Notes: generated from the sequence alone by a model not told the origin. A DNA stretch of 64,000 nucleotides from Coriaria nepalensis (GCA_027186245.1 CP114493.1:7943501-8007500); one strand, 5' to 3'; shown: positions 11,884 to 25,701, numbered from the stretch's first letter. A program made the numbers and translations.

Positions 11884-14800
11884 TTAGAGTCGAAGAATAG
11901 TTCTAAGTGTATCAGAAAGATTCTGTATTGTCTGTTGCTCTTGTGTCGCTTGCAACTCCTGAAGAGGCATATCTTCATAGCACCTGCATATTTGGATTTT
12001 ATTTTATTTTTTCCATTTTTAGAATTAACAACATGCCTAATGAGAAGGTAGAAATCTTGTGCGGACTGTTTGGTATTTAAGCGATATGGTATTACAAGAA
12101 AAAGCAAATGAAGTCTTGCTTGAACAAATCCTTTGAGAAAGGAGAGTTCGGGTGACCTCGAGTTATGCTTAGGAGTGGTAGTAAAATCGAAAATTCTGTC
12201 AGAGGTTCTCGATTTATAAACTAAGGATATAAACCGAACAAAATAAGAATACTTACATTTTGTGGTAAGCTAGAGCCTGTGCCAGGTTCAATAGAGTTGA
12301 GCTAGAAGTGAGAGTTCGGTAAACACTTGGAGGCAGAGGAATCTATGGTGCAAGAAATTGGACAATAAAATTCCCAATTACAATCGACAAGAGAGACAGA
12401 AAGCATATAGAGTGAGAGAGAGAGAGAGAGAGAGTGGACAAAGAAGTAAACCTCATTCTGTCCTCTTCGACCCTTCTTTGATTGTGTATCACCAGTAAAA
12501 AGTTCCTGAAGCGCTTCTATTGCAGCAGTTCCACTGTTTTCCTCTGGCTTGCCTCCAAGGACATTGTCTGATAATAAAGCAATTGGGGATATATCCGTTG
12601 CCTTCAAGAATGGAATGGGCACGGTACTGCCAGTAGCATATATGGACCAAAGCTGCAGGCATAAAATAGTTTCATGCAATTTTCAATCAGAGTGACTCCT
12701 TCAAGACCAGAAACCGCAAAGTTGCGACTTCAAACAATTTGCATAAGAAAGAAGGACCATTTTCAATTATTTTTTCATATTTTAATAAGTTCTTAACTAT
12801 TTAACTTCTACAAACTTGCGAGCCTAATCTACTACTGTTCATGCCAATCAACTCCGTAGGAGAGCAAATTTCAATTTCATAACTTGATGATTCTCATCTT
12901 GTTGAGGAAACAAAATTCAAAATGTAGTTACCTTATCTTGTAAGGCAAAGGCTTTCCAACCACCTGTTTCACCTTTTACCGTGCCAGTGCCCATACTCAG
13001 GCCGATGCCCCGCCCTTGAGAAATGCTTTTCATCTTGAAGTTTTGCTCATGCATGCCAAGCAGTGAGGGTGACGATGTGCCCGGTGTCTGTGATTTTTCA
13101 TCTAGAGCATTATTTGCAACCGCTCCTGTAACATCCACACTGATATGATATCCAAGAACATATTAGTCTTCAAGATAAGAGACATGATCATCGTAATTGA
13201 GTAGCAACGATAAGTTCAGAATGCTCCAGTACCAAAGGTCAGTTTAGATTGAACTTTGAAGCCAATTAAACAAATACGTATGAGCTAAGCTAGGGAGGAA
13301 GTACCCGGAATAAACTTGTTTTCCTCCTGTCCCACTGATGGAAGGGCCTTCATCAAGTAAAGGAGAAGTTGATGGTTCAGCCTTCACAGTTCGGGTCCGA
13401 GAAATTGTCTCATCTATCTCATCTCCACCATGAACAATTACTGTGCCAAAGTCAACTGCTGAAATTTCAAAAAAAAGGGCACCATATGTGAGAAGATGAG
13501 CCAATAACACATGCCATTCCAAAATAATTTCAATTGATTTCCACCATCTATCAGCCACTTGAGACATTCCTTCTTCTCCATAGCCAATGGTATATTACAA
13601 TTATATATAATGCATAAGCCATAATGTAATCATTTTAAGCACAACTGCTATTTCAGTTTGCAACATCTATCTATACAATTATTTTGATACCCAACCATTT
13701 GGAAGAACATATGCTCCTACGATAAATTGCATGGAATTATTAGCGGTGTGCATACCTTCTGAGGAAAGTTCTTCAGCCATAGGAGCAATATTCTGGGGCC
13801 TTGAAGGAACAGTATCTCCATAATCCTCATTAACCTTTGGAGCTCCAAGAGTCTGCTTAAAACGAAGGACAATTAACAAGATGGGAAGATTTCACACCCC
13901 CAGCTAGTGATGTGAAATGAGATCAATATGGAGTACGAGACAATTGAAAAAGAAGCAATTTGAATATTACATTATCTGGAGCTGCACCCGGGGCTTGTTC
14001 TTGAAGAGCCATTTCGGTCCTAATTTCCCTAGCCTTTTCAATCTTTGGCACCATCACTGTGGCTCCACATTTGCATTTATCGATGAACTTGTGCTATATA
14101 TGTTATTATAGAGAAACTAGACTTATAATATAATTCAACAAAGTAAAATAAAGGCTCTTACACAATAGACACAAAATCATGGCAAAACACAAACATAATT
14201 GAATGTTTCTGGACTTCATAAATTCAAATATACTCCATTATACAGAAGATATACTCGCTAAGGAAAAAAAAAGAACCCATTGTATTTTCTAAAAATACTG
14301 AGATTAAGAACTCCATGAAAACAGCCAACTCATGCAAATACAGACTCATTTTCTATTTCCTTTTCTCTAAATTATATACTGTAAATTCTAGGGAGAACAC
14401 ATCTATTAAGTAGTATAAACGTGTGTGTTGAAAGATGGAATAAGTAAAATCGGATGATCATATAAGTTACCGCCTATCAAGCTACTAATATCTACCTAAG
14501 AAGTAGAGGCAACAATACAGGCAATGATAGTGATAATATATCATACCCATATTACAAAACTTTTCAGATTGTAAACAGAATCAAAATTTTCAACATACCT
14601 TCAGCAACTCGGCTGCAGTTGGACGTACACGAGGTTCTTTTGTTAGGCACTTTGCAATAAAATCATGGAATAGCAAAGACCTGAAAGGAGGTAATTTAAG
14701 TATTAACATGAAAAGTTCTGCTGTCATTTAACTGCAGGGCTTCAATATTGATGCCGGATGGGCATACAGCATTATAAAGTTAAAACCATGAATAATACGA

Positions 14801-17800
14801 CAAGTTTGAAGCAAAATACCAGAAATTAGACAAGGGACCAAACATATAATGCTTAAGATGGGAGCAGAAAATTAGTAACAGCGCTTCAAAACTTGATCCA
14901 GTAGCAACATTTTCATTTCCCTATAATTGATACTATTAACATTGATAAAGTAGTACAGAATCAGACCATTTTTCCTTATCCTCGAGCATTGGAGCTGGCT
15001 CAATGGATATCATGAACAAAACCTGTCCAAAGAGTAAGTACGTTAAAATCCTTATCAACTACCATTGTAGGTTGATAAAAAAAGTGCATAATATTGTGCA
15101 AAAGTGAATTTCAACAGAAATTTCCCTTTAGTCAAATATCAGTTGAAGACATAACACAAACATGATATATTATAATATTACTAATAAATGACACATGAAT
15201 AATACAGCTAATAAGGACACAAAGAGCCCATGTCCAAGAGTAAGGCGAAGAATTTCAGCATAGGTATAGTTGACAGGTTAGAATTATACTACTAGGAAAT
15301 GAGGGAAAATTTTAAAGTAAACTAAAAGGGCCCTTAGGCATAGGGAAAAGTTACCAGCATAGATATAATTGGGTTTAGACCTGAGACAGAAAATGGATTG
15401 AATATTTCCAATGCACTCTTTTTCCATGTTAGAAAAAGTAAGAAGACACACGATCAGGCCCAAAAATAATGACCTCTATCAGTTTATAACAAAACATTTA
15501 TGGAATACTAAATGCTTCAACCTAGACACTCACCCTCATGGGATGAACTGCTGATCTTGGAGGAAGTCCCTGAAAATTAAATGACAAAGGAAAAATAAAT
15601 AAATTAAGAGATCCGAAATGTCAGATGAAGAATAAAAGTATCCCTTGTACAGATGGATCCAAAATGAGCAAATCTGATATTCAGTGCTTACATATCGGAA
15701 CATCACTTCGCCACACATAAATGTGAAAAACAAAAATTGTGTACACAGATAAAAGGGGGAAAGAAAATAATAGTGCAACCAGCTCGGGTGACAAATGGTA
15801 CAAAAGATAGTAGAATTTTCTTAAGTTGTACAACAGAACGGTGAGCTAGTTTCATGTACTAACCTCAGCCATTTCAATAGCAGATACACCAAGAGCCCAC
15901 ACATCCACCTAAGAAAAAATCAATATCATGACCTTCTTAACTTGATCATTATATTTATTTATCCAAGCAAGAGATAGTGGAAAGAGAATATGTTATCTTC
16001 AATACCTTTCCATCATAGCGACTTTCCTGAATAACTTCTGGAGCCATCCAATGTGGAGTGCCAATGAACTAAAAGACAAATATCAAAGAGAGGAAGAATG
16101 TTGCTAAAGCTATCATCTCAGATTAGTATGTGAGCCATGACAGCTTCGAAATTGTACAGATTATCTCAGAACACAAATGTAACATACAGTGTTGCGCTTT
16201 GACATGGTTCTTGTAAGCTGAGCTGCAACTCCAAAATCACCTGCACAAATTGTTAGCAAATGGCACAAATTTATCAGATAAGTTTCTGTTTGACAAATGA
16301 TAATAAGATCGGTAGTCTGAAATAAATAGAAGATTTCTCGGAACTAAATTCTGGGTATCAACATGAATTTTAATTAATCTCTTAGACGAATAAATGCATA
16401 ACTCACCCAACTTGACATCTCCCTGTTCAGTTAGTAAGATATTTCCACCTTTGATATCTCTATGAACCTTGAATATTGAGTGCAGATATGCAAGTCCCTG
16501 ATCAATGCAACAACCTATTAGGAATGGATGGAGAAATGACCTCACAAAGAATATTTACATGATTTGGTATTAGTTTTTTATTTCCATCACACTAACTGTG
16601 CTCCCCTAACTTTACAGAGATAACCAAAAAGGAAGGATAGAAGTGCTTTTAAGCACAGTCCAGCAGTCTAGGAAGCAATTCTTCCATGTAAAGATACCAA
16701 GGGCAAAAAAATTGAAACAGAAAAGATATTCTTCTTTCACTTCCATTCAGCACACTAAGAAACATACCACTGCCATTGTAAAATATGAAATAATACTTAT
16801 CCTAATACAGAAAAGTCTTTACCTTCAATGCCTCCCGGCAAATATATGCTATCTGATACTCCTCTAAAGGTTCCTCGGTAACATTCATTAAGTCAGCAAC
16901 ACTTCCACCGCCACAGTACTCCATCACTATCTGCCAAGAAATGAAATTTGTAATCCAAGATTTTACAGTGACCAAAGACATGAAGTGCATATCAGTGATG
17001 AAACTGATAGAACAGAACTTCGTTTAAAAGACAGTATAAAAATCAGATCCTACCCAAAGATATTCTTCTCCTTGGTAGCTCCCAAGGTAGCGGACAACAT
17101 TAGGATGACTACATTGCTGCAACATCTCTATCTCACCACGAATTTCTTCATATCCTTCCTCCTAAACATGGCAAACATTATGCTCCTGTTCCAATAATCA
17201 AATTTGAAATCCACTCACTCAAATTTCATAGTATCCAATATCATTCATACCCCTTCAGTTAGTGATATGACCTTAATAGCAACAAGCTCGGATGTTTTAA
17301 TATCCCTAGCTTTGTAAACAGCCCCATAAGACCCTTTACCTGCCAATCCCCAAAGAAACCAACCACACTCACGTTAAAGCATTAATGAGATCATGAACTG
17401 TAACTATGCAATCAGTGAACGGAATTAAGCGGAAAAGAGCTTACCTAGTTCGTTTAGCAGCTCGTACTTGGTAGTAGGATCTTCCAAGGCAAGGCCCCCT
17501 GGAATCGAGCTCGATGACATCTTCGTAGTCTGCCGACCACCACCCTCTTCACCATGCGAATGCCCATTCCCGTTCCTCTGCTTACCAAACCCTATCTCTC
17601 CCACTGCTTGCATACTCGCCACTGCTCTACTCAACGTCGAGCCGTCCAGCTCTCCAGCTCCACCACCACTAGTCCTCCTCACCATAGTCCCACTCACTGA
17701 TTCTCTCTCGCTAGACCTCAACGTGGACCTCACCACGAACGTTGAAAACGGATCATTATCACCTCCTTCGTCCTCGTCATCTTCACCACTACCACCAATG

Positions 17801-18246
17801 CCGCCCATTCGCTTCCTAGAATCCGAGAACGGCGAACTCCGAGACTTTATCGTACTGGAGGAAGATGAATACCGATTCTGAGGTCGATTCTTGTCAGATT
17901 TGACGATCATGGTGCCGAAATCCCCAGCGTCGTTATCTGAATTGAAATCATCGTCCTCATAGTCAATTGGAGCTCCACCACCGAAATCCTTGGGAAGTCG
18001 TTTAAGTAAGGGAGGGAGAGAGGAGTCGTCATCTTCGAATTCTTCATCGCCGTCTCGAGCATCGTCCTTGTAGATCATTGTGGCGTAGAGATCCTGCTCT
18101 TGTTTGCGCCGCGGTTGAGGCTTCTTCTGGTCATTCGGATTATGATCGGAGTCAGAATCGGAGTCGGAGTAGACGATGACGGTGGAATATATATCCGATC
18201 TGGTTTGAGGTTTCCGGTTCCGGCGAGGTGTGGAACTGCGATCCAT
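11884..18246 (-). CDS. SIK1: Ste20/Hippo-type serine/threonine kinase, SIK1 orthologue
   Basis: Plant Hippo (MST1/2-like) kinase; in Arabidopsis SIK1 binds MOB1 and controls cell proliferation and expansion. About 18 exons. The first exon, 18246-17445, encodes a 267-residue acidic, Ser-rich tail. It is followed by the kinase domain: [58 protein letters not shown]. The GTPHWMAPE activation segment is typical of Ste20/GCK-II kinases. The remaining exons (about 14100-11884) encode a low-complexity tail that ends in a predicted helical stretch ([22 protein letters not shown]). The tail before the kinase carries repeated Thr-Met/Val motifs (residues about 22, 56, 112, 169, 187), with one more after the kinase. 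The stop is at 11886-11884. Catalytic residues are all present, so the kinase should be active. Confidence 0.93.
12414..12434. repeat. (GA)n microsatellite in a SIK1 intron
   Basis: A run of about ten GA units on the plus strand inside the SIK1 gene, in intron sequence. Confidence 0.85.
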
Positions 18247-20145
18247 TTTTTTTCCGAGTAAGAAGCATGGACTGCTGACCGCTTCTGTTACTACGAGACC
18301 ATGAATGCTTGCAGTAGGAACTGTTAATGGGCCAATTTTTCTTTTTGATTTTTATTAAATTTTCGGAACTAGTACGGGCTGGCGCTGTTAGGAGGGAACC
18401 GACCCAATTTGCTTTTATACATATCTGATAATTTGATAAAATACCATTCTTTCAATACCTGCGATGCTAAATGACTCTAGTTGAACTGTTAATAAGATAG
18501 GAATCCAATGCTTTACGGTATACATGTATACCGTGTAACTGCTTTAGTTCATCTCGACTAGGGGTGGGCAATTTTTTTACGGGAATTCCAATCTAATACT
18601 GATACCGATCTCAATTCAACCGGAAAATAAGATAAAGAGTATCGGTTCCCATACCAGATCCCACTCAGATGTTGTTAATTTGGTTCGTTGTCGTCGATTT
18701 GGGCACAATAAGTAACAGTTTGTGTTTTCATTGATATGAGCTTGTATTTTTTTTGTACCGGACAATTGATATGTCTGTACCGATTGTAGAGAATAATAAT
18801 TCTAAAATATTATTTAAAAAAAATTGAACTGCCGTACTTAATACCGTTCCGGTACCGTTCCGTACCAATAACACGTATCGAATCGGAACAAGAGATTTTG
18901 GGACCGGTACCGGTCCCGCGGTACATTTGCCCAGCCATAATCTTGACTTTGGTCGGCCCTTTTTGATTTTGGTGGTGGTTCTAATTTTATCTGCCTGTTT
19001 CTTTGGTGGGCCAGGCCTTTTGTTTGTATTTTAGTTCGTTTACTGGGTTTGGAATTTGTTTCCGGCCCCTTTTTTCAATATATTTATCTCGGCCCAAATG
19101 AGAAAAATAATACATTGTGTGAAATGTAACGAGTCAAATATTTGAAACGGTGACTAATTAGTAGTTGCTTATTGATTTTTGTCATACATGACGAAACCAT
19201 ATTTTGTTTCCATAAAGAGGGATTTTTCTTATTTTGGGACCAAAATGTAGGGTTTCTTCACGAAGGGACTGGTAAAGGGAAAGACCCTTTTATATGCAAG
19301 CATTTCCGGAGTATAATGCACATAAGCCACCCCAGACAGCAAGCAAATGACTTCTCGATTAAGTTTCCCATGAATTCACAAATGCTTAAAACTGATGTTT
19401 CTTTTTCTTATCGTACTGATGAATGAACATGTCGTTTCTCCTTAATACTAATAAAGAATTTTCAATAACATTTAGCAATATTTTCGACAATAATTTAAAT
19501 AAATAAATAGAAAGTGTTTTGAGAGTCGGGTGGTGGAACCTTGTCCTTGACACCCTGCAAATCAATCTGACAGCAAATTTGGAGCTCAGATCATGGATGT
19601 GATCATGTGACCTGTAAACACAACAGGCAAAATCAAGTCGGGTGGCTAAGTGACTTAGTAGAAGAATATGCAACAATTAGGCTACTTCTTACGGGTCAAA
19701 AGAAGTTTAGATCATTCCCCTCTTTTTTCACATCCGCAAGACTCTCACATAGCGGCAAAATGGGAGCTAAAAGAGGATAGAGAAGGACTGGAATGCTGAG
19801 ATGATCATGCTAGAATATATAACTTCCACCAGGTTGAGAAGACACTCCATTGCCGATATACATCCCTCCCCCTTAATATGACTCACCCTCCTCTCCGCCA
19901 CCTCTAGGTGAAGAGTTGTCAGGGCAGGATTCCAATGTCATAACAATCGTATTTCAGGCCTGCAGTGCAATAGCACTGGCCTAGAGCATCCACAAATGAA
20001 TAGAATTTCGAGTTTCAGAAGAAACCCATGATCACACATTCCTGTTCCAGGACAGAAAATAAATCAGATCAGATAGTAAACATGATATTATGGTTATGAA
20101 GGAGAGAGAGAGGAGCATATCATACATTCAGTAGAGACATACAGG
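18247..20145. other. Intergenic region between SIK1 start and DEAH10 3' end
   Basis: Holds the SIK1 promoter and leader, a miniature hAT-like element (18559-18939), and the DEAH10 3' flank. A short minus-strand reading frame at about 20010-19940 looks faintly coding but has no recognisable match or clear splice sites, so it was not called. Confidence 0.45.
18559..18939. mobile_element. 381-bp non-autonomous hAT-like element (MITE)
   Basis: The left end TAGGGGTGGGCAA (18559-18571) and the inverted right end (18927-18939, reverse complement TATGGCTGGGCAA) match at 11 of 13 bases. An 8-bp direct repeat flanks it: ATCTCGAC at 18551-18558 and ATCTTGAC at 18940-18947, differing by one C to T at a CpG. 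Eight-base target duplications and TA/CA-GGGGTGGGCAA ends are typical of hAT elements. The interior has no reading frame and includes a GGTACCGG-rich palindromic stretch near the right end. Confidence 0.75.
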
Positions 20146-23100
20146 TTAATTCTGCAATGCGTAATAGTGAGGAGCCAGTTCAGTCAGCCACAGGCGTTCA
20201 ACTCGAGTAATGTTGCGAATGTACTTGTTATTAGTCTTGATGAATTCATTGAAAATTACGCAGTCTGGTTTCTTCCGGTGTAACACAGAAGAAGGATGGA
20301 TCTGTACCACTTCACCACTTGTGTAATCCCTATATTGGGTCAGCAAACCATTACATGTTTTGGAAGAAGTAATACCAAATGATGCAAAAGATTAGGAAAG
20401 GATGCGAAAAAGTTTTTTTTTTTTTTTTAATAAAAAAAATAATAAAATGAGGAAGTGATTTTTAAAATATTGGGTGTATCTCTACTGTAACAAAAATGCA
20501 GACTGTGATGGACAATCAACATTCGTTTCAATAAGTGATGTCAAGGTAATTTCATACCTATAAGTTCCATCAGGCTGCCTAGTAGCTGCATTAAGGAAAA
20601 AGGAAGCCGCAAGGCATCTTCGAAATTGAAGCATGTCATCACCACAGGAAGCAAAAGGAAGACCCATTTGGGATACATGCCCCAAAATTTGGCTGCAATT
20701 ACAAATATAATAACAAAATTATGAAATTGATTGTCGTCGTACTTTTTTCCTTGTTTCATGGAAATGCCTGCCATCATGTTCTTACAAGCCTATTTGAGTA
20801 TTTTATTTTACGAAAGGAATTCAACTGAACGCAAGGTTGTATCAAGCTGGTCCTAATATTGATCAGATGGTAGAAAACTTATAAATCTGGTAATGAAACA
20901 TGAAAACCTTACAAAGACATCACATAGCTAACCTGTGAATGTCACGAGCATGCCTCAAAGAGCGACTATTAATGAAATTCTCTTTGCACCATTTTTGTAG
21001 ACTTTTTTCAACCTTCTCTTTACTAAGTTCCAACTTTCTCTTCTCTAAGAACTCGTCAGATGCTCGATATGCATTTATCAGAGTGAGATGGTCTCCCTCT
21101 GGACTCGAAAAGCACTCCATTTTAGTTCTAGCCTGTACAACATAAGAAAAGTGGAGCCTTCATGAAAACAAGTACAAGGAGAGTGGGAGGAAGATTCTCG
21201 TGTACAAAAATGAAGTGAGAAAATGCAATAAGTAGTAAGCAATATGCAGTAACCTCTTCCTTCTTTTCACGGGGGACATAAAAAATGGATTCCACAGAAA
21301 GCATTGCAACAGTTATCAACATTTCTTCCAAGCAGTTGAACTGGCTGGCAAGGATAAGAGCTCTGGAATATAGGGGATCTAAAGGGAGCCGTGCCATTTG
21401 ATGCCCAACTGGATCTGACAGCTTGCAGTCATCTGTTAAAGCACCCAGCAAGAGCAACTGCTCTAGTGATTTGAGAATAGCCTGCCTGTTGGCAAATCAC
21501 TAAATCAATGATAACTCAACTACAAATAGTCACAGCTAAGCAGACAGTAAATAATCACTTCAAAAGTTGTACCTTGATGGTTTTTCCAGAAAATCAAATC
21601 CGATAATATCATCAACACCAAGAGCCTTCAGCTGCAAAATGACATTAGAAAGGTTGCACCGCTTAATCTCTGGCTTTGTTGAATCCTCAAGTTTTTCAAA
21701 TACGGACTCCGGGTAGAGGCGGAAGCACTTCCCGGCTCTTTCACGGCCAGCACGTCCACTGAAGTACAAAATTACAAGTATTTAGATATTTTTTACCATC
21801 ACCAATCCCGATTCCATGGATTAAGAATATGATTTCTTCATACCCTTAGAAACAACGATACCACAGAGGCAAATAACAATCCCAAAATGATCTTTATGAG
21901 TGTAATCAGGAAAAAAAACCATAAAGTTCAAATGTAAGCAAATCACAAAAGCTCATAAGATCTTGCAAGTAGGAATGTCAATATTTGGTTTGTCATAAAT
22001 AAGACTATATAAACAAGTTATCCTTAATAATCAATAAACGAATCCGACTAATAGATATTGAAATATAAAGAGTTTTCATAAACATCCTCCATCATATTTT
22101 TCTATTTCTTTTACAAGCAACAATTATACTCAATAAATAATCCAAGATGCTTACCTCCTTTGAAGAGCCTGTGCTTTTGAAGTTGGAACAACAATCAACG
22201 ATTCCATCCCAATGTTTGGATCATAGGAGCGGGCTTTTACAAATCCAGGATCAATAACATATTTGATTCCAGGTATTGTCACTGACGTCTCAGCAATATT
22301 TGTAGCCAATATTACCTAAGAGGAATATTTAAATGAATAACTGAAGACAGTTATAGCTTTTAACATTTCTTTTTATATTACTCTTTACATGCAAGAAGTA
22401 TTACTCGTGAAAAAATAACTGAAAAATAAAAAGTATTGGATTCAAAGGGGGAGATCAAGAACCAAGAGTATGAAATCCAAAGTAAAAGCAAACATGCTTT
22501 TTATATTATTAAGCTACCTTACGAACTCCGGCCGGAGCTGGTTTGAAAGCTCGCATCTGCTGTTCTGACGGAAGAGCTGAATATATAGGAATTGTTAGTA
22601 GTTTCTGATTGCCCTCTGGTAACTGATGAAGCTTGTCCTTAATAAGGTTCTCAATAGATTCAATCTCTTCTTGTCCAGTCAAAAAAACCAGAATATCACC
22701 AGGGCTCTCCCCCAAATGAACCTACCAAGACAAGAAGACAGACATACAAAGATTATACAGGAGAAAATAATATCACTGCCAAAATAAAATTTCTAGGTAT
22801 TTCAAAGTCAATTCAACCCAACACGAAGGGGAAAACTTAAACTCATTCTGTTAAAATCCAATAATAGAAGGATAGGAGGAAATACAAGGTCAGAAAAGAA
22901 TATATGCTCAGCTACAAACAAAAAGAAAATACAAGGTAATAAGTTAAAAAGATATATACATGCACAGTGTATGCCAAAATATCTATGCTTGTGTTAAAAT
23001 ATAAAATGCATTTTCTAATTACCCAAAAAAGTAGCAGGTTTGAGGGTGAGCACAACAGCTCAGACAAAGAAAACTTGAAAAAGATAAATGAATAGCAACC

Positions 23101-24833
23101 TGGAATATCGTAATGAGGGTAGCATCTAAATAATCTGTCTCAGGGCAAAGAGTATACAATATATCCACAGGAAATTGTCGCCCTTGAATGTGAACTGCTC
23201 TTGCAGCACCAAAGTAATCAGAGAAAAGACGGGCATCTAAGCTAGCAGACATGATGATTAATTTCAATGGAGGGAATTTTCTTCCTGAACATTGCTTCAC
23301 GAAACTAGCACATTGACTCTCATTCTCATTCTTTGAAAGCATGCCATTCACTTCCATACTGGTTTCGACATTAGAGGAACCAGTTATAGATTTTGATCTT
23401 GCACGTCTTACATTTTTCAGAAAACCCAGCAAGACATCAGTATTAACAGTTCTTTCATGAGCTTCATCAACAATGATGACCGAATAATTTGATAGATATG
23501 GGTCCAACAGTGCTTCCCTGTAAATGCAACAAGAAATGTTAGTTTACAACATAAAGAACACCATGGAGAGCCACAATTCATAAAACTAACAGCCATAGAT
23601 TAGTTTTGAACCTCAATGCCATTTAATTCCTTGTTTACTATTATTATCTGCAAATAATATATTTGTAAAAACCATATTTCATGGTACCACTCATTTATGA
23701 ATCAACAAATCCTAGTTTTAAAAGCCTATTATTGTTCAAATATCCACTCATATGAAGAGATTTCCCACCAAGCATGGCCATCTTTTGAGAATATCACAAA
23801 AGAGAAAGAAACATAAAATAGCTTAATGCTCCCGTATCTTCCTAATCAATAGGACCGGTCCATATTTTAAATGAGATGGCCAAAAACTTATCAAACTGAA
23901 ATTTCACGAGCGAGATTCCTCAGAGCATGATATGGCCATCAAAAACTTGTTTCAACATACAAACCGTTTTTACTTATCTATTTTTGATGTAGTTTATAGG
24001 CAAATTTGACCAAACCAAAAGGCACATGGAAAGTAATTCCAAAGTTGAGAAAATATATTCTACCTGAGTAGCAAGCCATCTGTCATATACTTGATCTTCG
24101 TGGAGCTAGAAGTCACATCCTCAAACCTAATGGAGTACCCAACTTTTTGACCCAACTCAACATTACATTCCTCAGAAACCCTTTTAGCAACAGTGACAGC
24201 TGCAACACGCCTTGGTTGAGTTATCCCAATAGCCTTCCCATCCCGACAAAATCCGGCATTATATAGAAACTGAGGTATCTCTACAATACATATTTGCAGC
24301 TAATCAGAATATGCTACAACACATTGAATTATTAAAAATCAGAAGAAATTTTTGAATAGAAACTCACGAGTTGTTTTTCCACTTCCAGTTTCACCAACTA
24401 TAATCAACACATCATTCTTCCGGACCTCATCTATCAGCCGCCTCTCAACTACCAAAAGAAAGAAAAAATATATATTTCGCCATTGAAAGTTAAAAATAAA
24501 CTGAAACAAAGCTGCAAATCAGTCTCGGACAATACCAGAAGCGATAGGGAGAGACTTTCTCTGTTCTGCAATCTCTTTCTTCCTACAATCAGAGCCAGAA
24601 TGTGAGAATGACATTACTAACCGACTACTACTGTGATAACGAATCAAACTCAAGTTCCCTATACGCCTAAAATTGTCAACTGGAAGAAATCCTACTGATA
24701 CACCTTTACCAAAAATTTGCGTTAACTAGAAGTATAGTCTTCACCTGGGAAATTCGTCGAATTTCCGTTTGCCATTAGAGAGCTTGGCGTCGTGTTTTTG
24801 ACTTGCTGAATTCTCTAATCTCAGTTCAGCCAT
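20146..24833 (-). CDS. DEAH-box RNA helicase, DEAH10/RID1 type (DHX33-like)
   Basis: ATP-dependent RNA helicase; the Arabidopsis homologue RID1 (DEAH10) acts in pre-mRNA splicing and root and shoot meristem formation. Many exons. Exon 1 is 24833-24745 (start [12 protein letters not shown]). Motifs recovered exon by exon, in order: GETGSGKTT (I), TQPRR (Ia), DEAHERT (II), SASLDA (III), [12 protein letters not shown] (IV), [20 protein letters not shown] (V) and [12 protein letters not shown] (VI). Then come the winged-helix, ratchet (HA2) and OB-fold parts, ending [15 protein letters not shown] before the stop at 20146-20148. The phrases [19 protein letters not shown] and [22 protein letters not shown] fit the DEAH10/DHX33 group better than the Prp2/16/22/43 groups. 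No break was seen. The N-terminal extension is short, so the protein is about 700 residues. Confidence 0.92.
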
Positions 24834-25701
24834 TGAAGAAGATAGCTCCGAGAAAGCAGAACAACAGAGAGCCTCTTCTTCTTATTCTTATAGTCCGACA
24901 GAATTTCTTAAAACCTAGAGAGCGAATGTTGAAATAAGATAGGAAGATGGCGCCCAGTGGAGAGAGTCTAGGTCCGTAAATCGTAAGCTTATTATGTTAT
25001 GATATATAATATATATATAGTGACGTGCACTAACGGACCCCCCGCCCGATTGAGGCCTGGATGTACGGATTCCATTTTTGGGCCTTCAGCCCATGGGCCT
25101 GAGCCTTTTTTCTCCTTGCCTTTTGTCTTTCTTTGTTTCATGTCAAACTTACCTTTCTCGTTTCTCATGTAGCTAATTTATATGATTCACCGCATATTTT
25201 AAAATACATTTTTTACATTTTAAATTTTAAAATAATTATTAAAAAAATACAAAAAGTAATAAAAATATAAAAAATAATATCAAATTAATACGCTCAAACT
25301 AAAATACATATTAGAGAGAAAAATTATATGAGAAATTATTTCCTTATGAATACTTTTTTTTTTTTTTTTTGAATTCCAAAGACTGAAATTATATCAGAAA
25401 AATAAGAAATAAAAATCAAGAAGAAATAATATTTATTTGATTAGTATAATCAAAACCATTTTGAAGCTTCCGTTAATTATAATCAGTTAGTTTACCATAA
25501 CCGACATTCTTAAATTATAATCCGGAACATCCGGAAGATACAATAGGATCGGATTGGACAATGATGTCGACAAATCAGCACTCAGGAGATGTTGATACTG
25601 CTATGGTGTATCATCATTGTAGGTTCCATCTTGAAACAGATCCGGTTCAATCTGAAATTTTAGTACGTCAAAATTGGATAGAGGTACCAGTTCTGGAGGG
25701 G
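24834..25701. other. DEAH10 promoter and ASNSD1-like 3' flank
   Basis: Tandem-orientation spacer. It contains an AT-rich block at about 25170-25320 with several (A/T)-only runs and a poly-T of about 18 at 25353-25370. No gene recognised. Confidence 0.5.

Noticed and set aside
17468..17881. Plus-strand open frame of about 137 codons opposite SIK1 exon 1
   Set aside because: It is the antisense of the Ser/Asp-rich coding exon; composition explains it.
19940..20030. Short minus-strand frame with a cysteine-rich, faintly protein-like sequence downstream of the DEAH10 stop
   Set aside because: No recognisable family, no convincing splice sites, and it lies where the DEAH10 3' untranslated region is expected.
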